Positions 27,945 through 37,395 of a stretch of 64,000 nucleotides of DNA are shown piece by piece (the first letter of the stretch is position 1; each line of letters begins with the position of its first letter). The stretch spans positions 479,543-543,542 of the forward strand of contig NZ_OY760064.1 in NCBI RefSeq assembly GCF_963662885.1, given 5' to 3'. The translations under genes were made by a program, and so were the position numbers. The notes beneath the pieces are model-generated. The model worked only from the letters and a program-made list of their open reading frames with translations. It searched no databases and was not told the DNA's origin. The stretch comes from an uncultured Pseudodesulfovibrio sp. (GTDB lineage Bacteria > Desulfobacterota > Desulfovibrionia > Desulfovibrionales > Desulfovibrionaceae).

Positions 27945-29078
27945 ATGGAAACAGCGGTTAAAAAAGCGCGGCTGGCGGTGACCATGCCCAGGTTGAGCCG
28001 GTACGGCGGCGCGGAATCCTTTGCCTGGCGGTTGAGCGAGGCCTTGGCCGCACGCGGTTATGCGGTGGACTTTATCTGCGCTCGATGCGAGACCGACCCG
28101 CCTGACGGTGTCGAGCCTGTCGTGTTGGGCCGGTTCGGCGCGTTCCGCATGGTCAAGGTCCTGTGGTTCGCCTACGCTGCGGACAAGGCATGTCGGAAGG
28201 GCCGCTACGACCTGGTCTTCGGCATGGGTAAGACTTTGAACCAGGACATCCTGCGTATCGGCGGCGGCCCCATCTCCAAGTTCTGGGAGTTGTCCCGGCG
28301 CGCCTGGCCAGAAGGGGTCGCCCGTTCCTTCAAGATGCTGCGCAGACGACTGTCTCCCGGCAACTGGGCCATCCATCTCATCGATCGCATCCGCATGAAG
28401 CGCACCCCGCAGATTGTCTGCGTTTCCCATCTGGTTCGCGAATGGCTGGTGGAAGCGCACCCGTCTCTGAACAAGGACGCCATCGACGTGGTTTACAACC
28501 GCCCGGATCTGCAGCGGTTCTCGCCGATCTGTTGCCAGGAGCGGTTGCGCCTGCGGGCCGCGTCCCACATCGGAGAGGATCAGGTCGTGGTGGCCACTGC
28601 TGCCACGAACTTCGCCCTCAAGGGCATCCGTCATCTGGTTGGCATGATGGCCCTGCTGCCCGACAATTTCGTCCTGCATGTGGCGGGCGGGCGAAACCCC
28701 GCGAAGTACGAGCGCATGGCCCGCGACCTGGGCGTTGCCGACCGGGTCCGGTTCCTGGGCCGGGTGGATGACATGCCCGCCTTTTATCGCGCCGCCGACA
28801 TCTTTATCCTGGCCACCTTTTACGACGCCTGTTCCAATGCCGTGCTCGAGGCTTTGGCCTGCGGGTGCAGGGCCTTGTCCAGCGCGTTGAACGGAAGCGC
28901 CCGTTTCCTGCCTTCGCATTGGGTCTTCCCCGATCCCTCTGACGAGGAAGCCATGGCCGCCATGGTCCGTCGTGCCGCCGAAGAGCCTCGGCCCGGACCT
29001 TTTCAGTGGCCTGAAGACGTACGGTCCGGGTTGGAACCATATATTGAAATGGTGGAAAAGACCCTGGCCGGAAAATAG
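27945..29078 (+). CDS. Glycosyltransferase family 4
   Basis: 377 residues, GT-B fold. The N-terminal donor-independent half has SRYGGAESFAWRLSEAL (the glycine-rich acceptor loop). The C-terminal half has VDDMPAFYRAADIFILATFYDACSNAVLEALACG, the nucleotide-sugar site, where the usual first glutamate of the EX7E motif is an aspartate-containing segment. Sugar and acceptor cannot be read. WaaG-like LPS core transferases are a reasonable comparison. It ends just before a very long terminator hairpin. Confidence 0.83.
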   Translation: METAVKKARLAVTMPRLSRYGGAESFAWRLSEALAARGYAVDFICARCETDPPDGVEPVVLGRFGAFRMVKVLWFAYAADKACRKGRYDLVFGMGKTLNQDILRIGGGPISKFWELSRRAWPEGVARSFKMLRRRLSPGNWAIHLIDRIRMKRTPQIVCVSHLVREWLVEAHPSLNKDAIDVVYNRPDLQRFSPICCQERLRLRAASHIGEDQVVVATAATNFALKGIRHLVGMMALLPDNFVLHVAGGRNPAKYERMARDLGVADRVRFLGRVDDMPAFYRAADIFILATFYDACSNAVLEALACGCRALSSALNGSARFLPSHWVFPDPSDEEAMAAMVRRAAEEPRPGPFQWPEDVRSGLEPYIEMVEKTLAGK

Positions 29079-29088
29079 CCGGTCCGGA

Positions 29089-29138
29089 AAAACGCGAAGC
29101 GGCCGGAGGATGACAATCCTCCGGCCGCTTCGCGTTTT
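29089..29138. terminator. Long bidirectional terminator hairpin
   Basis: A 23-bp perfect inverted repeat (29089-29111 and 29116-29138, loop GACA), with A residues on the left and T residues on the right end. It separates the convergent GT4 and UXS genes and works in both directions. Confidence 0.88.
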
Positions 29139-29153
29139 GGTCTATATCCCGGA

Positions 29154-30104
29154 TTACAGGGTCTGGAGCATATTCTCAAAGTACTCGATGGTTTTGGCCA
29201 GCCCGGCACGCAGGTCGGTCTTCGGTTCCCAGCCCATTTTTTCGCGGGCAAGGGATATATCGGGCTTGCGCTGCATGGGGTCGTCCGAGGGCAGGGGCTT
29301 GGTGATGATTTTCGAGCCGCAGCCGGTCTGATCGATGACCGCTTCGGCGAGTTCACGGATGGTGAATTCCACCGGGTTGCCCAGATTCATGGGGCCGATG
29401 AAATCGTCGTCCGTATTCTCCATGAACCGGATCATGCCGTCCACCAGGTCATCCACGTAACAGAAGCTGCGCGTCTGCTCCCCGTTGCCGTAGACCGTGA
29501 TGTCCTTGCCCTTGAGGGCCTGGACCACGAAGTTGGAGACCACCCGGCCGTCGTGCATGGCCATTCTGGGACCGTAGGTATTGAAGATGCGGCAGACCTT
29601 GATGGCCAGGTTGTGCTGGCGATGATAGTCGAAAAACAGGGTTTCGGCGCATCGCTTGCCCTCGTCGTAGCAGGAGCGCAGGCCGATGGGGTTGACGTTG
29701 CCCCAGTAGTCCTCTGTCTGGGGATGGACTTCGGGGTCGCCGTATACTTCGGAGGTGGAGGCCTGGAGTATCCTCGCCTTGAGCCGTTTGGCCAGGCCGA
29801 GCATGTTGATGGCGCCGTGCACCGAGGTCTTGGTGGTCTGCACCGGGTCGTGCTGGTAGTGAATGGGCGATGCAGGGCAGGCGAGATTGTAGATTTCGTC
29901 TACCTCCACGTACAGGGGGAAGGTTACGTCGTGACGGATGACCTCGAAAAAAGGATTGTCCAGCAGGTGCAATATGTTGGACTTGCTTCCGGTGAAGAAG
30001 TTGTCCACGCATATGACCTCCCGGCCCATGTCCAGGAGCTGTTCGCACAAGTGCGATCCGAGGAAGCCCGAGCCGCCGGTAACGAGTACGCGTTTTTTCA
30101 TCAT
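29154..30104 (-). CDS. UDP-glucuronate decarboxylase (UDP-xylose synthase) type SDR
   Basis: 316 residues from ATG 30104. Extended SDR fold with the NAD-binding [11 protein letters not shown] near the start and the catalytic pair S...YDEGK (active-site YxxxK). Strongly UXS-like: [23 protein letters not shown] and [14 protein letters not shown] are hallmarks of UDP-glucuronate decarboxylase. It makes UDP-xylose for surface glycans. A UDP-glucose dehydrogenase would be needed and is not in this window, while galU (7298) supplies UDP-glucose. An alternative start is the Met at 30101 (MKKRVLV); an upstream Met at 30119 is also in frame. Confidence 0.9.
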   Translation of the reverse strand: MMKKRVLVTGGSGFLGSHLCEQLLDMGREVICVDNFFTGSKSNILHLLDNPFFEVIRHDVTFPLYVEVDEIYNLACPASPIHYQHDPVQTTKTSVHGAINMLGLAKRLKARILQASTSEVYGDPEVHPQTEDYWGNVNPIGLRSCYDEGKRCAETLFFDYHRQHNLAIKVCRIFNTYGPRMAMHDGRVVSNFVVQALKGKDITVYGNGEQTRSFCYVDDLVDGMIRFMENTDDDFIGPMNLGNPVEFTIRELAEAVIDQTGCGSKIITKPLPSDDPMQRKPDISLAREKMGWEPKTDLRAGLAKTIEYFENMLQTL

Positions 30105-30286
30105 GCCGCTGGTTTGCAATAAAATCGGCGGACCGTCAACAGGCCGGAAAAAACTTTACTGTTCGTACATTGGGGGTTTATGAGAAAATTTAAACCGGTT
30201 TCGGGCAATCCTGTTTCGCATCTTATATAACTGGTTGAGGCTTTTGCGAAACGGGTCGCCCGACGTCAACTCGATAGGATTTTCCG

Positions 30287-30991
30287 ATGATCGTAAATGT
30301 GGTGGAGTGTTTGTCCGGCGCGCAGCGCGCCAAGGGTCTGGTCATTATCGTGGACGTATTCCGGTCCACCACCCTGGGCTGCTTTCTGGTGGCCGGAGGC
30401 GTGGCCGAGTATATCGTCACCGACAGCTTTGACCGGGCAAAGGCCATGGCTGCCGAGCGCGGCGGCAAGGTCATCGGCGAGTTGGTGGACGTTCCGACCA
30501 GCGATTTCGATTATCTCAACTCTCCGGCTCTGATCGAGAAGGCGGACATCAGCGGCGAAACCCTGATCCACGTGACCAACGCGGGGACGCGCGGTCTGAT
30601 GGTCTGCGAGAACGCGGACGAGGTCATCATGGGTTCCTTCGTCAACGCCAAGGCGGTTGTCGACTACGTTCTGGCCAAACAGCCCGAAGTGGTCACCCTG
30701 GTGGCCATGGGCACCGGCGGGACCATGCGCGCCCAGGAAGATATGATGTGCGCCATGTACATCAAAAATGAGATTGAGGAATACCCCAACAGCTTCAAGA
30801 CGTTAAAGAAATTCCTTCGTGATGTGGATACCGCGGCCAAGTTTTTCGATGACTCCCGCGACGACTGCCCGGAAGAGGATTTCGAGCTGTGCATGGACCT
30901 CGATCGCTTCGACTTCATCCTGAAAGGGGAACCTGTCGAGGGCGGCGTGAGACTTGAAAAGGTGGAAATTCCCGAGAGGGAGACCGCCTAG
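30287..30991 (+). CDS. 2-phosphosulfolactate phosphatase family protein (ComB-like)
   Basis: 234 residues. The family core VDVFRSTTLGCFLVAGGV and GELVDVPTSDFDYLNSP, then HVTNAGTRGL and GSFVNA, matches ComB, which in methanogens removes phosphate in coenzyme M synthesis. In a sulfate reducer without coenzyme M the substrate is unknown to me; sulfolactate metabolism is one possibility. The ATG at 30287 begins the ComB alignment. It is followed 8 bases later by the REC-PAS-GGDEF gene. Confidence 0.8.
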   Translation: MIVNVVECLSGAQRAKGLVIIVDVFRSTTLGCFLVAGGVAEYIVTDSFDRAKAMAAERGGKVIGELVDVPTSDFDYLNSPALIEKADISGETLIHVTNAGTRGLMVCENADEVIMGSFVNAKAVVDYVLAKQPEVVTLVAMGTGGTMRAQEDMMCAMYIKNEIEEYPNSFKTLKKFLRDVDTAAKFFDDSRDDCPEEDFELCMDLDRFDFILKGEPVEGGVRLEKVEIPERETA

Positions 30992-30999
30992 GGGGGAGC

Positions 31000-32337
31000 A
31001 TGACCGACCTGATGCAGAAGATCCTTATAGTCGACGATTCCCGGACCAATCTGGCCCTGCTGGATCATATGCTCCGCGATGTGGAGTGCACTGTGGTTCA
31101 GGCGGACAGTGGACTCGAGGCCGTGGACATGGCCCGGAACGACGACTTCGCGCTGATCCTGCTGGATATCCAGATGCCCGGCATGAACGGGTATGAGGCC
31201 GCGGCCAAGATCAAGGAGCACGAACGCAGCAAGAGCGTCCCCATCATCTTCATCACTGCCATTTTTCAGGATGAGGAGAACGTGCGCCAGGGCTATGAAA
31301 CCGGGGCCGTGGATTATCTTTTCCGGCCTGTGGACGTGGATGTTCTCATCAGCAAGGTCAAGGCATTCCTGCAGATGCACCGCCAGAAGGTTCTGCTTGA
31401 ACTGGAGGTGGAGCAGCGCAGCCGCACGGAGCTCGCCCTGCGCGAGGCCGAGGAGAAATACCGGTCCATCTTCGAAAGGGCCATTGAAGGCATTTTTCAG
31501 TGCACTCCCGAAGGGGAGTTTCTGGAAGCGAACCCGGCCATGGTGCGAATGCTGGGCTACGACCGCATGGAGGATGTGCTCGGCAAACCGGCTTTTCGGG
31601 ATAAGTTCATGCCCGAGGAGAGCGAACGGCTTATGTACAAGGAACTCATGGAGGTCAACGGAGCCGTGACCGGCTTCGAGTTCCGGCTCCAGCGCCGGGA
31701 CGGGCAGGTCGTCTGGTGTTCGGAATCCTCCCGGAAGGTGCACCAGGATGCCGGGGAAGTCTTCATTGAAGGGGTTCTCGAGGACATCACCGAGCGCAAG
31801 AACGTCGAATTCGAGCTCAAACGGCTGGCCACGCTGGACAGCCTGACCGGTATCGCAAACCGACACCGTTTCTTCGACCGCCTGGAGCATGCCCTGGCCC
31901 TGGCCAAGCGCTATGGGACCATGGTGGCCGTCCTCTTTGTCGATCTCGACAATTTCAAACATATCAATGACACCCATGGTCACCAGACCGGCGACGAGCT
32001 TTTGCGCCAGGTGGCCCAGCGGCTACAGCAGCGCACCCGTGAATCCGACACCCTGGCCCGATTGGGCGGGGACGAGTTCGGCATCCTTCTGCCCGGTATC
32101 ACCGATCAGGAGGGGGCGCTGAGCTTCACCCGCAACCTGATTGAAGTGGTCCGTCAGCCCTACGAGGTGGGGGGCCGGGAATTGGTTATCGGGGCGACGG
32201 TTGGGATCAGCTTTTACCCGGAAGACGGTAAGGACACCGTGACGCTGATCAGCCGGGCGGACGCCGCCATGTACGGGGCCAAGAAAAAGGGCAGCGCCGA
32301 TTACGGCACGTTCGCGGAATATGATTCACCGGGTTAG
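31000..32337 (+). CDS. Diguanylate cyclase response regulator (REC-PAS-GGDEF)
   Basis: 445 residues. REC domain at about 8-125 with phospho-acceptor D56 (ILLDIQMPG) and acidic pair DD at 12-13. PAS domain at about 150-270 (EKYRSIFERAIEGIFQ and the PAC piece ITERKNVEFELKRL). GGDEF domain at about 278-435 with an intact GGDEF motif at 356-360 (LGGDEFGILL). It is therefore likely an active producer of cyclic di-GMP controlled by phosphorylation. The I-site RxxD just before GGDEF is not obvious (RESDTLARLGG has RESD). No sensor kinase is adjacent. Confidence 0.93.
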   Translation: MTDLMQKILIVDDSRTNLALLDHMLRDVECTVVQADSGLEAVDMARNDDFALILLDIQMPGMNGYEAAAKIKEHERSKSVPIIFITAIFQDEENVRQGYETGAVDYLFRPVDVDVLISKVKAFLQMHRQKVLLELEVEQRSRTELALREAEEKYRSIFERAIEGIFQCTPEGEFLEANPAMVRMLGYDRMEDVLGKPAFRDKFMPEESERLMYKELMEVNGAVTGFEFRLQRRDGQVVWCSESSRKVHQDAGEVFIEGVLEDITERKNVEFELKRLATLDSLTGIANRHRFFDRLEHALALAKRYGTMVAVLFVDLDNFKHINDTHGHQTGDELLRQVAQRLQQRTRESDTLARLGGDEFGILLPGITDQEGALSFTRNLIEVVRQPYEVGGRELVIGATVGISFYPEDGKDTVTLISRADAAMYGAKKKGSADYGTFAEYDSPG

Positions 32338-32365
32338 GCCCCGGAGACTTTCGAGTGTTTTTTCA

Positions 32366-32397
32366 AAAGGCGTTTCGCATGGGCGGAACGCCTTTTT
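32366..32397 (+). terminator. Intrinsic terminator
   Basis: Stem AGGCGTTTCGC / GCGGAACGCCT (11 bp with one G-U pair) followed by a T-rich tract (TTTTTCTTTG), 30 bases after the GGDEF gene stop. Confidence 0.75.
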
Positions 32398-32536
32398 CTT
32401 TGTCGCAGGCAATGATTTTCTACCTGAAAGGGGGGTGTCTGGGGGCTCCGGAACCGTGCTCAGGCGGGGGCTGAGCAGAGTTAAGAAAATTACATACTTA
32501 GGCGGTGGGTTCTTTACGAAAAAAAGCGCAAGGTGC

Positions 32537-32566
32537 TTGACTTGGACCTTTTTTCGGGGCATGGAA
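32537..32566 (+). promoter_or_regulatory. Candidate promoter of the nuo operon
   Basis: TTGACT (32537-32542) is a good -35; the -10 is weak (ATGGAA around 32561). It lies about 95 bases before nuoA in a 290-base gap that otherwise holds no gene. Confidence 0.3.
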
Positions 32567-32631
32567 CTCGTTAATTCTTGAAAATTTTTTTGTTTCAAGA
32601 TTCCCGCAAATTTACTGCCAAAGGATGGGGT

Positions 32632-33009
32632 ATGATTTTCAATTGGCTGCATTTTGCTATCGTCTTGTTTCTGATCGCGGGCCTGCTCTTTGCCGTCGGC
32701 CCGCTGATCCTTGCAGGACTGCTCGCCCCCAAAGCGAGGGGAGGGGATATCGGCATGCCGTATGAGTGCGGCATGGTCCCCTACGGCAGTTCGTGGGCCC
32801 GGTGGGGCGTATCTTACTATGTCTACGCCCTGATCTTCCTGGCCTTCGACGTTGATGTCCTTTACCTGTTCCCGGTTTCCACGGCGTATGCAGACGCCGA
32901 GGGTTGGGTTCCTTTCGTGAAGGTCTTCATCTTCCTGTTCTTCCTTATTCTCTCCGTCATCTATTTTTGGGCGAAAGGGGTATTCACATGGCCGCGCAGG
33001 ATTCAGTAG
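32632..33009 (+). CDS. nuoA: Complex I subunit A (NuoA)
   Basis: 125 residues with three membrane segments. Family hallmarks: YECGM near residue 43, [11 protein letters not shown] and the WAKGVFTWP tail. The ATG at 32632 is preceded by AAGGA at 32621-32625, so the longer frame from 32578 is not used. First gene of the nuo operon; its stop overlaps nuoB by 22 bases. In NDH-1 it lies near the quinone site and the Q-module contact. Confidence 0.95.
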   Translation: MIFNWLHFAIVLFLIAGLLFAVGPLILAGLLAPKARGGDIGMPYECGMVPYGSSWARWGVSYYVYALIFLAFDVDVLYLFPVSTAYADAEGWVPFVKVFIFLFFLILSVIYFWAKGVFTWPRRIQ

Positions 33010-33533
33010 TGCAACAAGAGTACCTGACGGCGAGCCACCATCGCATGGACCCGCCGCTGGTCAACATGAAACTGGCCCAGGACATCTTCGACGTCTGCCG
33101 CTCCATGTCCTTGTGGCCCATGACCTTTGGTCTAGCCTGCTGCGCCATCGAAATGATGGCCACCGGTATGGCCCGGTTCGACATGGCCCGGTTCGGGGCG
33201 GAGGTCTTCCGGCCCTCGCCGCGTCAGTCCGACGTCATGATCGTGGCCGGTACCGTGACCAAGAAAATGGCGCCGGCCGTTGTCCGGCTCTATGAACAGA
33301 TGCCCGGACCCAAGTGGGTCATCGCCATGGGCAACTGCGCCATTTCCGGCGGTCCCTTCAAGATCAAGGACAACTACAACGTGATTCAGGGCGTGGACAC
33401 GCTCATTCCCGTGGACGTCTACGTTCCGGGCTGTCCGCCCAGGCCCGAAGGCCTGCTCGAAGGATTCTTCGAACTGCAGCGCCTGATCACGGGCAAACGT
33501 TGGTGGCCCGTCGCCGCCAAGGTGGAGGGTTAG
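32988..33533 (+). CDS. nuoB: Complex I subunit B (NuoB), N2 [4Fe-4S] subunit
   Basis: 181 residues. The cluster N2 cysteines are in [11 protein letters not shown] (adjacent CC), GNCAISGG and [12 protein letters not shown]. This is the last iron-sulfur cluster before quinone. ATG 32988 lies in the nuoA end, and 2 bases separate its stop from nuoC. Confidence 0.96.
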   Translation: MAAQDSVVQQEYLTASHHRMDPPLVNMKLAQDIFDVCRSMSLWPMTFGLACCAIEMMATGMARFDMARFGAEVFRPSPRQSDVMIVAGTVTKKMAPAVVRLYEQMPGPKWVIAMGNCAISGGPFKIKDNYNVIQGVDTLIPVDVYVPGCPPRPEGLLEGFFELQRLITGKRWWPVAAKVEG

Positions 33534-33535
33534 CC

Positions 33536-34063
33536 ATGTTGCAGGCTTTGGAAGGAGTGGCGACTCAGTGCGTCGCCAAACAGGATCCGGCGGCCACAGG
33601 GCATGCCTGGTCGGTCTTTCTGGCGCCGGGCCAGATTCTCAAGGCCGCCAGGAAGCTCTTCGAGGCCGAGTATTCCCTTGAGGACATCCTCGCCCTGGAC
33701 GTGGATGAGGGATTCTTGGTGCAGTATCATTTCAACCGATGGACCCTGAATGAACGGGTCGTCCTCCGCGTCCTCGTCGGCAAGGACAACCCCGTGGTCC
33801 CGTCCATCACATCCGTCTTCGACGGCGCCGAGTGGCACGAGCGGGAAACCCGCGACTTCCACGGCGTCGAGTTCGAGGGCAATCCCAACCTCGTGCCGCT
33901 GCTCATGCCGGTGGAGGACAAGGATCTCTTCCCGCTGCGCAAGACCGACAAGGTCCGCAAGTCCATCAAGGACCTGCTTTCCTTGGGTGAAGTCGTGTCC
34001 TGCTCGCCGGAAGTGGAAGCGTTGTTTGCGGAAGCGGAGGCCGGGGAGGCCTCCGACGCGTAG
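33536..34063 (+). CDS. nuoC: Complex I subunit C (NuoC)
   Basis: 175 residues, separate from NuoD. Conserved NuoC segment VTSVFDGAEWHERETRDFHGV-like: here SVFDGAEWHERETRDFHGV at about residues 85-105. The start at 33536 follows the nuoB stop by 2 bases. Part of the quinone-reduction arm with NuoB and NuoD. Confidence 0.92.
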   Translation: MLQALEGVATQCVAKQDPAATGHAWSVFLAPGQILKAARKLFEAEYSLEDILALDVDEGFLVQYHFNRWTLNERVVLRVLVGKDNPVVPSITSVFDGAEWHERETRDFHGVEFEGNPNLVPLLMPVEDKDLFPLRKTDKVRKSIKDLLSLGEVVSCSPEVEALFAEAEAGEASDA

Positions 34064-34105
34064 GCCGGGGCGACCGGTCGGTATCAAACACCGGACTGAG
34101 AGTGT

Positions 34106-35278
34106 ATGTCGGCTTACCAGAATACAGAACAAATGAGGGGTGATTTCTACACCCAGAAGTTCGAGGCCGGGAAGCAGGACGGCACCCTGATCATCAATAT
34201 GGGTCCGCAACACCCGTCGACGCACGGCGTTTTGCGAATCGTGATCGAGGTGGACGGCGAATACATCGTCCGTGCCGAGCCCGTGCTGGGCTACCTGCAC
34301 CGCATGCATGAAAAAATGGGCGAGACCCAAACCTGGGGAGGATTCATCCCCAACATGGGCCGCGTCGACTACGGCCACGCCATGGCCTGGAACTGGGCCT
34401 ACGTGGGCGCGGTCGAAAAACTGATGGGCATCGAGGTGCCGGAAAGGGCGGAGTATCTGCGGGTCATCATGACTGAGCTCAACCGCCTGACCTCCCACCT
34501 GCTGTGGTGGGGCGCCTACATCCTCGACCTTGGCGCGTTCACGCCCATCATGTACGCCTTCGACGATCGTGAAATGCTCCTGGACATCCTGCAGAGGCCG
34601 TCGGCCTCCAGGTTGACCTACAGCAACTTCCGCGTCGGCGGCCTGCAGATGGACATCGACGACAAGTGTATCGAGTTGATCAAGGCGTTCATCCCGCACT
34701 TCCGCGAGAGACTGCCCATGTATCACGATCTCGTCACCGAGAACCTTATCCTGCGCCGCCGCATCGAGGGAATCGGCGTCATCGATCAGGACATGTGCCG
34801 CCGTTACGGCTGTACAGGTCCAGTGGTCCGTGGCGCCGGGGTCCCCTACGACGTTCGCAAGGACGAGCCGTATTCGATCTACGACCGTTTCGATTTCGAG
34901 ATTCCCACCAGCGACACCTGCTGTTCCGCAGGCCGCTACCACGTTCGCCTGGCCGAGATGGAGCAGTCCATGCGCATCATCGAGCAGGCCCTGGAGCAGC
35001 TCCCGTCCGCAGAAGGCAAGCACATCGTGGACAAGGCTCCCAAGCCGTCCATGAAGGTACCCGCGGGCGAGGCCTACTTCAACGTGGAAGGTGGCCGTGG
35101 CAAGATCGGCGTCTACGCCGTGTCCGACGGCAGCAAGGTCCCGTATCGCATCAAGCTGCGCGCGCCCGGGTTCTCCAACCTGAGCGCCTTTGCCGAGGCC
35201 GCCAACGGCACGCTCCTGGCGGATGCCGTGGCCATCCTGGGCAGCCTGGACCTGATCATTCCTGAAATCGACCGGTAG
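34106..35278 (+). CDS. nuoD: Complex I subunit D (NuoD), 49-kDa subunit
   Basis: 390 residues. Family signature NMGPQHPSTHGVLR at about 31-44, LTSHLLWWG, and GCTGPVVRGAGVPYDVRKD. No CxxC metal motif of [NiFe] hydrogenases, so it is a true quinone-reducing subunit. It ends DLIIPEIDR, where the widely conserved end is an IDR tail. Confidence 0.96.
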   Translation: MSAYQNTEQMRGDFYTQKFEAGKQDGTLIINMGPQHPSTHGVLRIVIEVDGEYIVRAEPVLGYLHRMHEKMGETQTWGGFIPNMGRVDYGHAMAWNWAYVGAVEKLMGIEVPERAEYLRVIMTELNRLTSHLLWWGAYILDLGAFTPIMYAFDDREMLLDILQRPSASRLTYSNFRVGGLQMDIDDKCIELIKAFIPHFRERLPMYHDLVTENLILRRRIEGIGVIDQDMCRRYGCTGPVVRGAGVPYDVRKDEPYSIYDRFDFEIPTSDTCCSAGRYHVRLAEMEQSMRIIEQALEQLPSAEGKHIVDKAPKPSMKVPAGEAYFNVEGGRGKIGVYAVSDGSKVPYRIKLRAPGFSNLSAFAEAANGTLLADAVAILGSLDLIIPEIDR

Positions 35279-35287
35279 GGGGAATTC

Positions 35288-36271
35288 ATGAACGCATTCT
35301 TAACAAACCTGATAGTCCTGATTATCGCGGCGGTGGCCGCCATGGTCTGGCTGGGGTTAAACGCCCTGGTGTGGGTCTACTGCGAGCGCAAGTTCGCAGG
35401 CCACATCCAGCGCCGGCCCGGTCCCTTCGAGGTCGGCCCCCACGGCGCGCTCCAGCCGCTCATCGACGGCCTGAAGCTCATGGGCAAACAGCTCCTGACC
35501 CCGGACAACGCGGACGCGGTCCTGTACTGGCTCGCACCGCTGCTGTCCATGCTGCCGGTCCTGTTGCTCTTCCTGCCCATCCCGTACGGCCCTGTGCTGA
35601 CCGGCATGGACGTCAACCTCGGCCTGCTGCTCATCCTGGCCTTCTCCAGCTTCAACGGTCTGGCCGTCATCCTGGCCGGCTGGGCCTCCAACAACAAATG
35701 GGGCGTGCTCGGCGCGGCCCGTGCCGTGTCCCAGACCGTGGCCTATGAAATCCCTCTGCTGCTCACCGTGCTGGCCATCTCGTTCATGACCGGAACCCTG
35801 AGCCTGACCGAGATCACGGCCATGCAGGAAGGCTACATCTGGAACTGGTTCATTTTCAGAAACCCGTTCACTTTCCTGGCCTTCTTCGTCTTCATCATCG
35901 CCATGTTCGGCGAAACCAACCGCGCTCCGTTCGACCTGGCCGAGGCCGAGTCCGAGCTGACCGCCGGTTTCCACACCGAGTATTCCTCCATGGGCTTCGG
36001 CCTCTTCTTCATGGCGGAATACGGCTACATGGTCGTTATGTGCTCCGTCTGCTCCGTCCTGTTCCTGGGCGGCTACCACGGCCCCATCCCCGGCGTCGAC
36101 GGATGGTGGTGGATGCTCATCAAGACCTACGCCCTGTTGGCGCTCATGGTCTGGGCCCGCTGGACCTACCCCCGCGTACGGTTCGACCAGCTCCTGAACA
36201 TCAACTGGAAATGGTTGCTGCCGCTGGCCACATTCAACCTGTTGGCCATCGCGCTGATCGTGAAGCTGTAG
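35288..36271 (+). CDS. nuoH: Complex I subunit H (NuoH)
   Basis: 327 residues with about eight membrane segments. The quinone channel loop shows ERKFAGHIQRRPGPFEVGP near residue 35 and the conserved FGETNRAPFDLAEAESELTAGFHTEY region at about 215-240. The proton-transfer E-rich channel entry is intact. Preceded by AGGGGGAA, an adequate ribosome site. Confidence 0.96.
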   Translation: MNAFLTNLIVLIIAAVAAMVWLGLNALVWVYCERKFAGHIQRRPGPFEVGPHGALQPLIDGLKLMGKQLLTPDNADAVLYWLAPLLSMLPVLLLFLPIPYGPVLTGMDVNLGLLLILAFSSFNGLAVILAGWASNNKWGVLGAARAVSQTVAYEIPLLLTVLAISFMTGTLSLTEITAMQEGYIWNWFIFRNPFTFLAFFVFIIAMFGETNRAPFDLAEAESELTAGFHTEYSSMGFGLFFMAEYGYMVVMCSVCSVLFLGGYHGPIPGVDGWWWMLIKTYALLALMVWARWTYPRVRFDQLLNINWKWLLPLATFNLLAIALIVKL

Positions 36272-36281
36272 GGGTGTAGTT

Positions 36282-36869
36282 ATGGGTAAATTCAAAGATA
36301 ACGTCATTCAGCCGATTCTCGACTGCTGGTCTCTGATCGTGGGTCTGAAGATCACGGGCAAGTACTTCTGCAAGCCCCTGATCACGGTCCACTATCCGCG
36401 CGAGGTCATCGACGACGAGAATCTGGAAACATACGGCGGGCATGTCGAATTGATCGGCAAGCCCAAGGACCCGGCCATGCCCAAATGCATCTCCTGCATG
36501 ATGTGTGTGACCAACTGCCCGAGCAAGTGCCTCACCGTAGTCAAGTCCAAGCCTCCCAAGCTCACCGCTGACGAGGAAGCGGCCATGAAGGCTGCCGAGG
36601 AAGCGGGGGAAAAGGTTGTAAAACCCAAGGCCCCCAAGAATCCGGCCAAGTTCCTTTACGACTACACCCTGTGTTCGCTTTGCGGCACATGCATCGACAA
36701 CTGTCCGGCCAAGTCGCTGAAATTCTCCAATAACATCTATTGGGTGGCGACTTCCAGAAAAGAGATGAAAATCGATCTTCTCGCCCGGCTCAAGGAGCAG
36801 GCCACGGAGCTTTCCGCGCCTGCGCCCAAGACCGAGGCCGTTTCGGCCGCGGCGGAGAAGGAGGCCTAA
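36282..36869 (+). CDS. nuoI: Complex I subunit I (NuoI), two [4Fe-4S] clusters
   Basis: 195 residues. Two ferredoxin motifs: CISCMMCVTNCPSKC and CSLCGTCIDNCPAKS, binding clusters N6a and N6b. A Lys/Ala/Glu-rich linker of about 40 residues lies between them, longer than in E. coli NuoI, and a C-terminal tail is Ala/Glu rich. Connects donor arm to NuoB. With no NuoE/F/G, an unknown electron donor probably docks here. Confidence 0.95.
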   Translation: MGKFKDNVIQPILDCWSLIVGLKITGKYFCKPLITVHYPREVIDDENLETYGGHVELIGKPKDPAMPKCISCMMCVTNCPSKCLTVVKSKPPKLTADEEAAMKAAEEAGEKVVKPKAPKNPAKFLYDYTLCSLCGTCIDNCPAKSLKFSNNIYWVATSRKEMKIDLLARLKEQATELSAPAPKTEAVSAAAEKEA

Positions 36870-36870
36870 T

Positions 36871-37395
36871 ATGGAAGTCTTGGCAAAAATAGCATTCGGC
36901 GTGTACACGCTCGTCATTTTAGGCGGGGCCATCCTCGCCGTGTCGAGCAGCAGCCTGGTGCGCGCCCTCATCGGCCTTATCACCACGCTCATCGGCGTGG
37001 CCGGGATGTACCTGCTCCTGGCGACGCCCTTCATGGCCTTCATGCAGCTGCTCATCTACATCGGCGCGGTCAGCGTCCTGATCTTCTTCGCGGTCATGCT
37101 GACCCGGGCGGAGAAGGGCGGTGACGAATCCGACTCCGCGCCCATGAAGCGTTACCTCTACGGCCTCGCGGCCACCATGGCCCCGGCGGCCCTGTTGGGC
37201 TGGGTGGTCATGACCCGGCCCGCCGCGTCCGTGGCCATTCCCGTGGAAGTGTCCATCAAGCAGCTCGGTGACGGGTTGCTCGGTTCCTACTTCCTGCCCT
37301 TCGAGCTGATCTCGGTCATCCTGATGGTCGCCATGTCCGGCGCCGTCCTGCTGGTCTGGGAGAGGCGGGGCGCCAAAAAGGGAGGGAACAACTAA
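36871..37395 (+). CDS. nuoJ: Complex I subunit J (NuoJ)
   Basis: 174 residues, about five membrane segments. The conserved segment FMQLLIYIGAVSVLIFFAVML carries the pi-bulge region of the third helix. Its stop overlaps the nuoK start by one base (TAATG). Confidence 0.93.
   Translation: MEVLAKIAFGVYTLVILGGAILAVSSSSLVRALIGLITTLIGVAGMYLLLATPFMAFMQLLIYIGAVSVLIFFAVMLTRAEKGGDESDSAPMKRYLYGLAATMAPAALLGWVVMTRPAASVAIPVEVSIKQLGDGLLGSYFLPFELISVILMVAMSGAVLLVWERRGAKKGGNN

Noticed and set aside
30235..30286. Upstream start for the ComB-like gene
   Set aside because: The frame at 30235 differs from the ComB frame, and the family alignment starts at 30287.
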